From JALHSV01 sp964553535 (GTDB lineage: Bacteria; Nitrospirota; Thermodesulfovibrionia; Thermodesulfovibrionales; SM23-35), in NCBI GenBank assembly GCA_964553535.1, contig CAZKLK010000026.1:1-15953 (forward strand): a stretch of 15,953 bases of DNA, written 5' to 3'. The notes beneath the pieces are model-generated. The model searched no databases. It was given only the letters and a program-made list of their open reading frames with translations, and had not been told where the DNA came from. Positions 15,352 through 15,953 of this stretch are shown here, piece after piece (within the stretch, counting starts at the first letter, position 1; each line of letters opens with the position of its first letter). Position numbers and translations under genes: made by a program.

Positions 15352-15390
15352 CCATGATAATCGAAAATAATCATTTCGATTATCATGGTA
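15350..15390. repeat. Perfect 17-bp inverted repeat, probable operator
   Basis: Left arm 15350-15366 begins TACCATGATAATCG and right arm 15374-15390 is its exact reverse complement; the loop is 7 nt (15367-15373). The repeat abuts the -10 box and covers the spacer and -35 zone of the ATPase promoter, the classic place for a repressor site. It could also form a cruciform or, if transcription begins upstream, an RNA hairpin over the longer starts. Confidence 0.75.
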
Positions 15391-15460
15391 ACTTAAGTAT
15401 AGAAGGGGCATCATATTTTTCAAGGACTCGTGTGATTTTCATTGCCTTGTATTCTTATTG

Positions 15461-15481
15461 AAAAAAAAGCCTTAACAGGCT
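15461..15481 (-). terminator. Weak intrinsic terminator, minus strand
   Basis: Read on the minus strand, AGCCT-GTTA-AGGCT (15481-15468) forms a 5-bp stem followed by a run of T (opposite the A8 at 15461-15468). It would stop leftward transcripts before they reach the ATPase promoter. The stem is short. Confidence 0.3.
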
Positions 15482-15493
15482 AATATCTATTCC

Positions 15494-15718
15494 ATGGGGC
15501 ATAACATCATCATCGTCAACCCCCACGTCAAACCCGATCATGGTGATTACGTCGTCCTCAAAAATGCCGAAGACGAAGCTGTCTTCAAACAGTTGAAAAA
15601 ATACGGCAAGGCAAGGATTCTCCACCCCCTGAACCCGAACTATCCCGATATTGAGCTTTCAGATAAACATCAGTACCGTATTATCGGGAAGGTTGTGGAA
15701 AAGAAAAAGAGGTATTGA
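15494..15718 (+). pseudogene. S24/LexA-type peptidase domain, N-terminally truncated
   Basis: 74 codons matching only the back half of an S24 (LexA/phage repressor-like) peptidase domain: IIIVNPHVKPDHGDYVVL (5-22), the catalytic lysine region VFKQLKKYG with K32, ILHPLNPNYPDIEL (42-55) and the ending YRIIGKVVE (61-69). The DNA-binding N-terminus and the usual serine segment are absent. The codons just before the ATG read Tyr-Ser with a stop codon five codons upstream of the Ser, so a Ser-Met pair survives exactly where the catalytic Ser-Met would be, followed by a short deletion before IIIVNP. No Shine-Dalgarno precedes the ATG. It is most likely the relic of a CI/LexA-like repressor; a small functional remnant cannot be excluded. 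Confidence 0.72.
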
Positions 15719-15755
15719 GGATATGCAGTATTGATTTCTGAAAAAAGAGTAATAG

Positions 15756-15953
15756 ATGGACATAGCAAATCATGTGCAAATTATTATCCCCAGGACTGAT
15801 TCAGCAGAAAAGGTCTATGAACTGTTTCGCTCCCTCGGATACCCTAAAGACAAGCTCCTCGATCCGTCTTATAAAAGAAAAATAGACGAATTCGAATTTG
15901 CCAAAGAGGAAAGGGAAAAGATCAGGGATATTTACACAGTCTTTAATTATGAC
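15756..15953 (+). CDS. Unidentified protein, 5' part only
   Basis: 66 codons, open to the window end, starting at an ATG with only a weak purine-rich site (AAAAAAGAG) upstream. The protein begins MDIANHVQIIIPRTDS, then EKVYELFRSLGYPKDKLLD, SYKRKIDEFEFAKEEREKI and DIYTVFNYD. I do not recognise a family with confidence. The opening resembles, in general layout, the N-terminal leader of some large Eco57I-like restriction-methyltransferase proteins, which carry a nuclease-like domain after a similar helix-rich start; this is a guess. It follows the S24 remnant by 37 bp on the same strand. Confidence 0.6.
   Translation, partial: MDIANHVQIIIPRTDSAEKVYELFRSLGYPKDKLLDPSYKRKIDEFEFAKEEREKIRDIYTVFNYD

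Noticed and set aside
1..15953. CRISPR array, insertion sequence, integrase, toxin-antitoxin pair or rRNA
   Set aside because: No regularly spaced repeats, transposase or integrase motifs, or rRNA-like segments were seen on either strand.

Overview
The window is a dense bacterial segment of roughly 45-50% GC by eye. It comes from a Gram-negative-type organism: it has a Kdo-8-phosphate phosphatase (LPS precursor), a PlsY/PgsA phospholipid pair and a type II secretion pseudopilin-like tail. The gene mix (a LonB-like protease with AAA_32 architecture, DUF4388 and DUF4325 proteins, UPF0158, a PrpE/ACSS3-type acyl-CoA synthetase, a DUF4143 ATPase) and a heptamer-derived insertion in QueC suggest Nitrospirota or a deltaproteobacterial relative. 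This placement is an inference; the window has no rRNA.

Layout. (1) 109-2421, plus strand: a STAS-like/winged-helix regulator 12 nt upstream of rmuC, then a 93-aa uncharacterised protein with a near-perfect ribosome binding site. (2) 2449-8260, minus strand: a tight envelope gene string read right to left, kdsC > pgsA > plsY > TPR/zinc-ribbon membrane protein > DUF4388 protein. Successive genes overlap by 14, 4, 4 and 10 nt. After short gaps follow queC and a UPF0158 gene. (3) 8437-11801, plus strand: a LonB-like protease with an extended -10 promoter and, 2 nt later, a TIGR01212/YhcC-type radical SAM protein. kdsC and the protease diverge from about 120 bp of shared upstream DNA. (4) 11814-13712, minus strand: a PrpE-type acyl-CoA synthetase, convergent with the radical SAM gene. 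(5) 13899-13975: tRNA-Arg(CCU) with encoded CCA. (6) 13976-15953: an accessory-looking tail beyond the tRNA, holding a small ORF, a DUF4143 ATPase with a perfect 17-bp inverted repeat at its promoter, a beheaded S24/LexA-type peptidase domain, and the start of an unidentified gene that runs off the window.

How the genes work together. The minus-strand cluster joins Kdo and phospholipid synthesis to two uncharacterised membrane proteins. These are probably co-translated with the lipid genes, so an envelope role is the best guess. The other core genes (RmuC, QueC, the protease, radical SAM, acyl-CoA synthetase) are housekeeping or metabolic.

I see no complete, clearly new multi-gene system. 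The best leads are the palindrome-controlled, apparently leaderless DUF4143 ATPase next to a tRNA, the heptamer insertion inside the QueC zinc loop, the DUF4388-pseudopilin-tail fusion beside the TPR/zinc-ribbon protein, and a LonB-like protease whose P-loop and likely Walker B look altered. No CRISPR array, intact insertion sequence, integrase or rRNA was seen.
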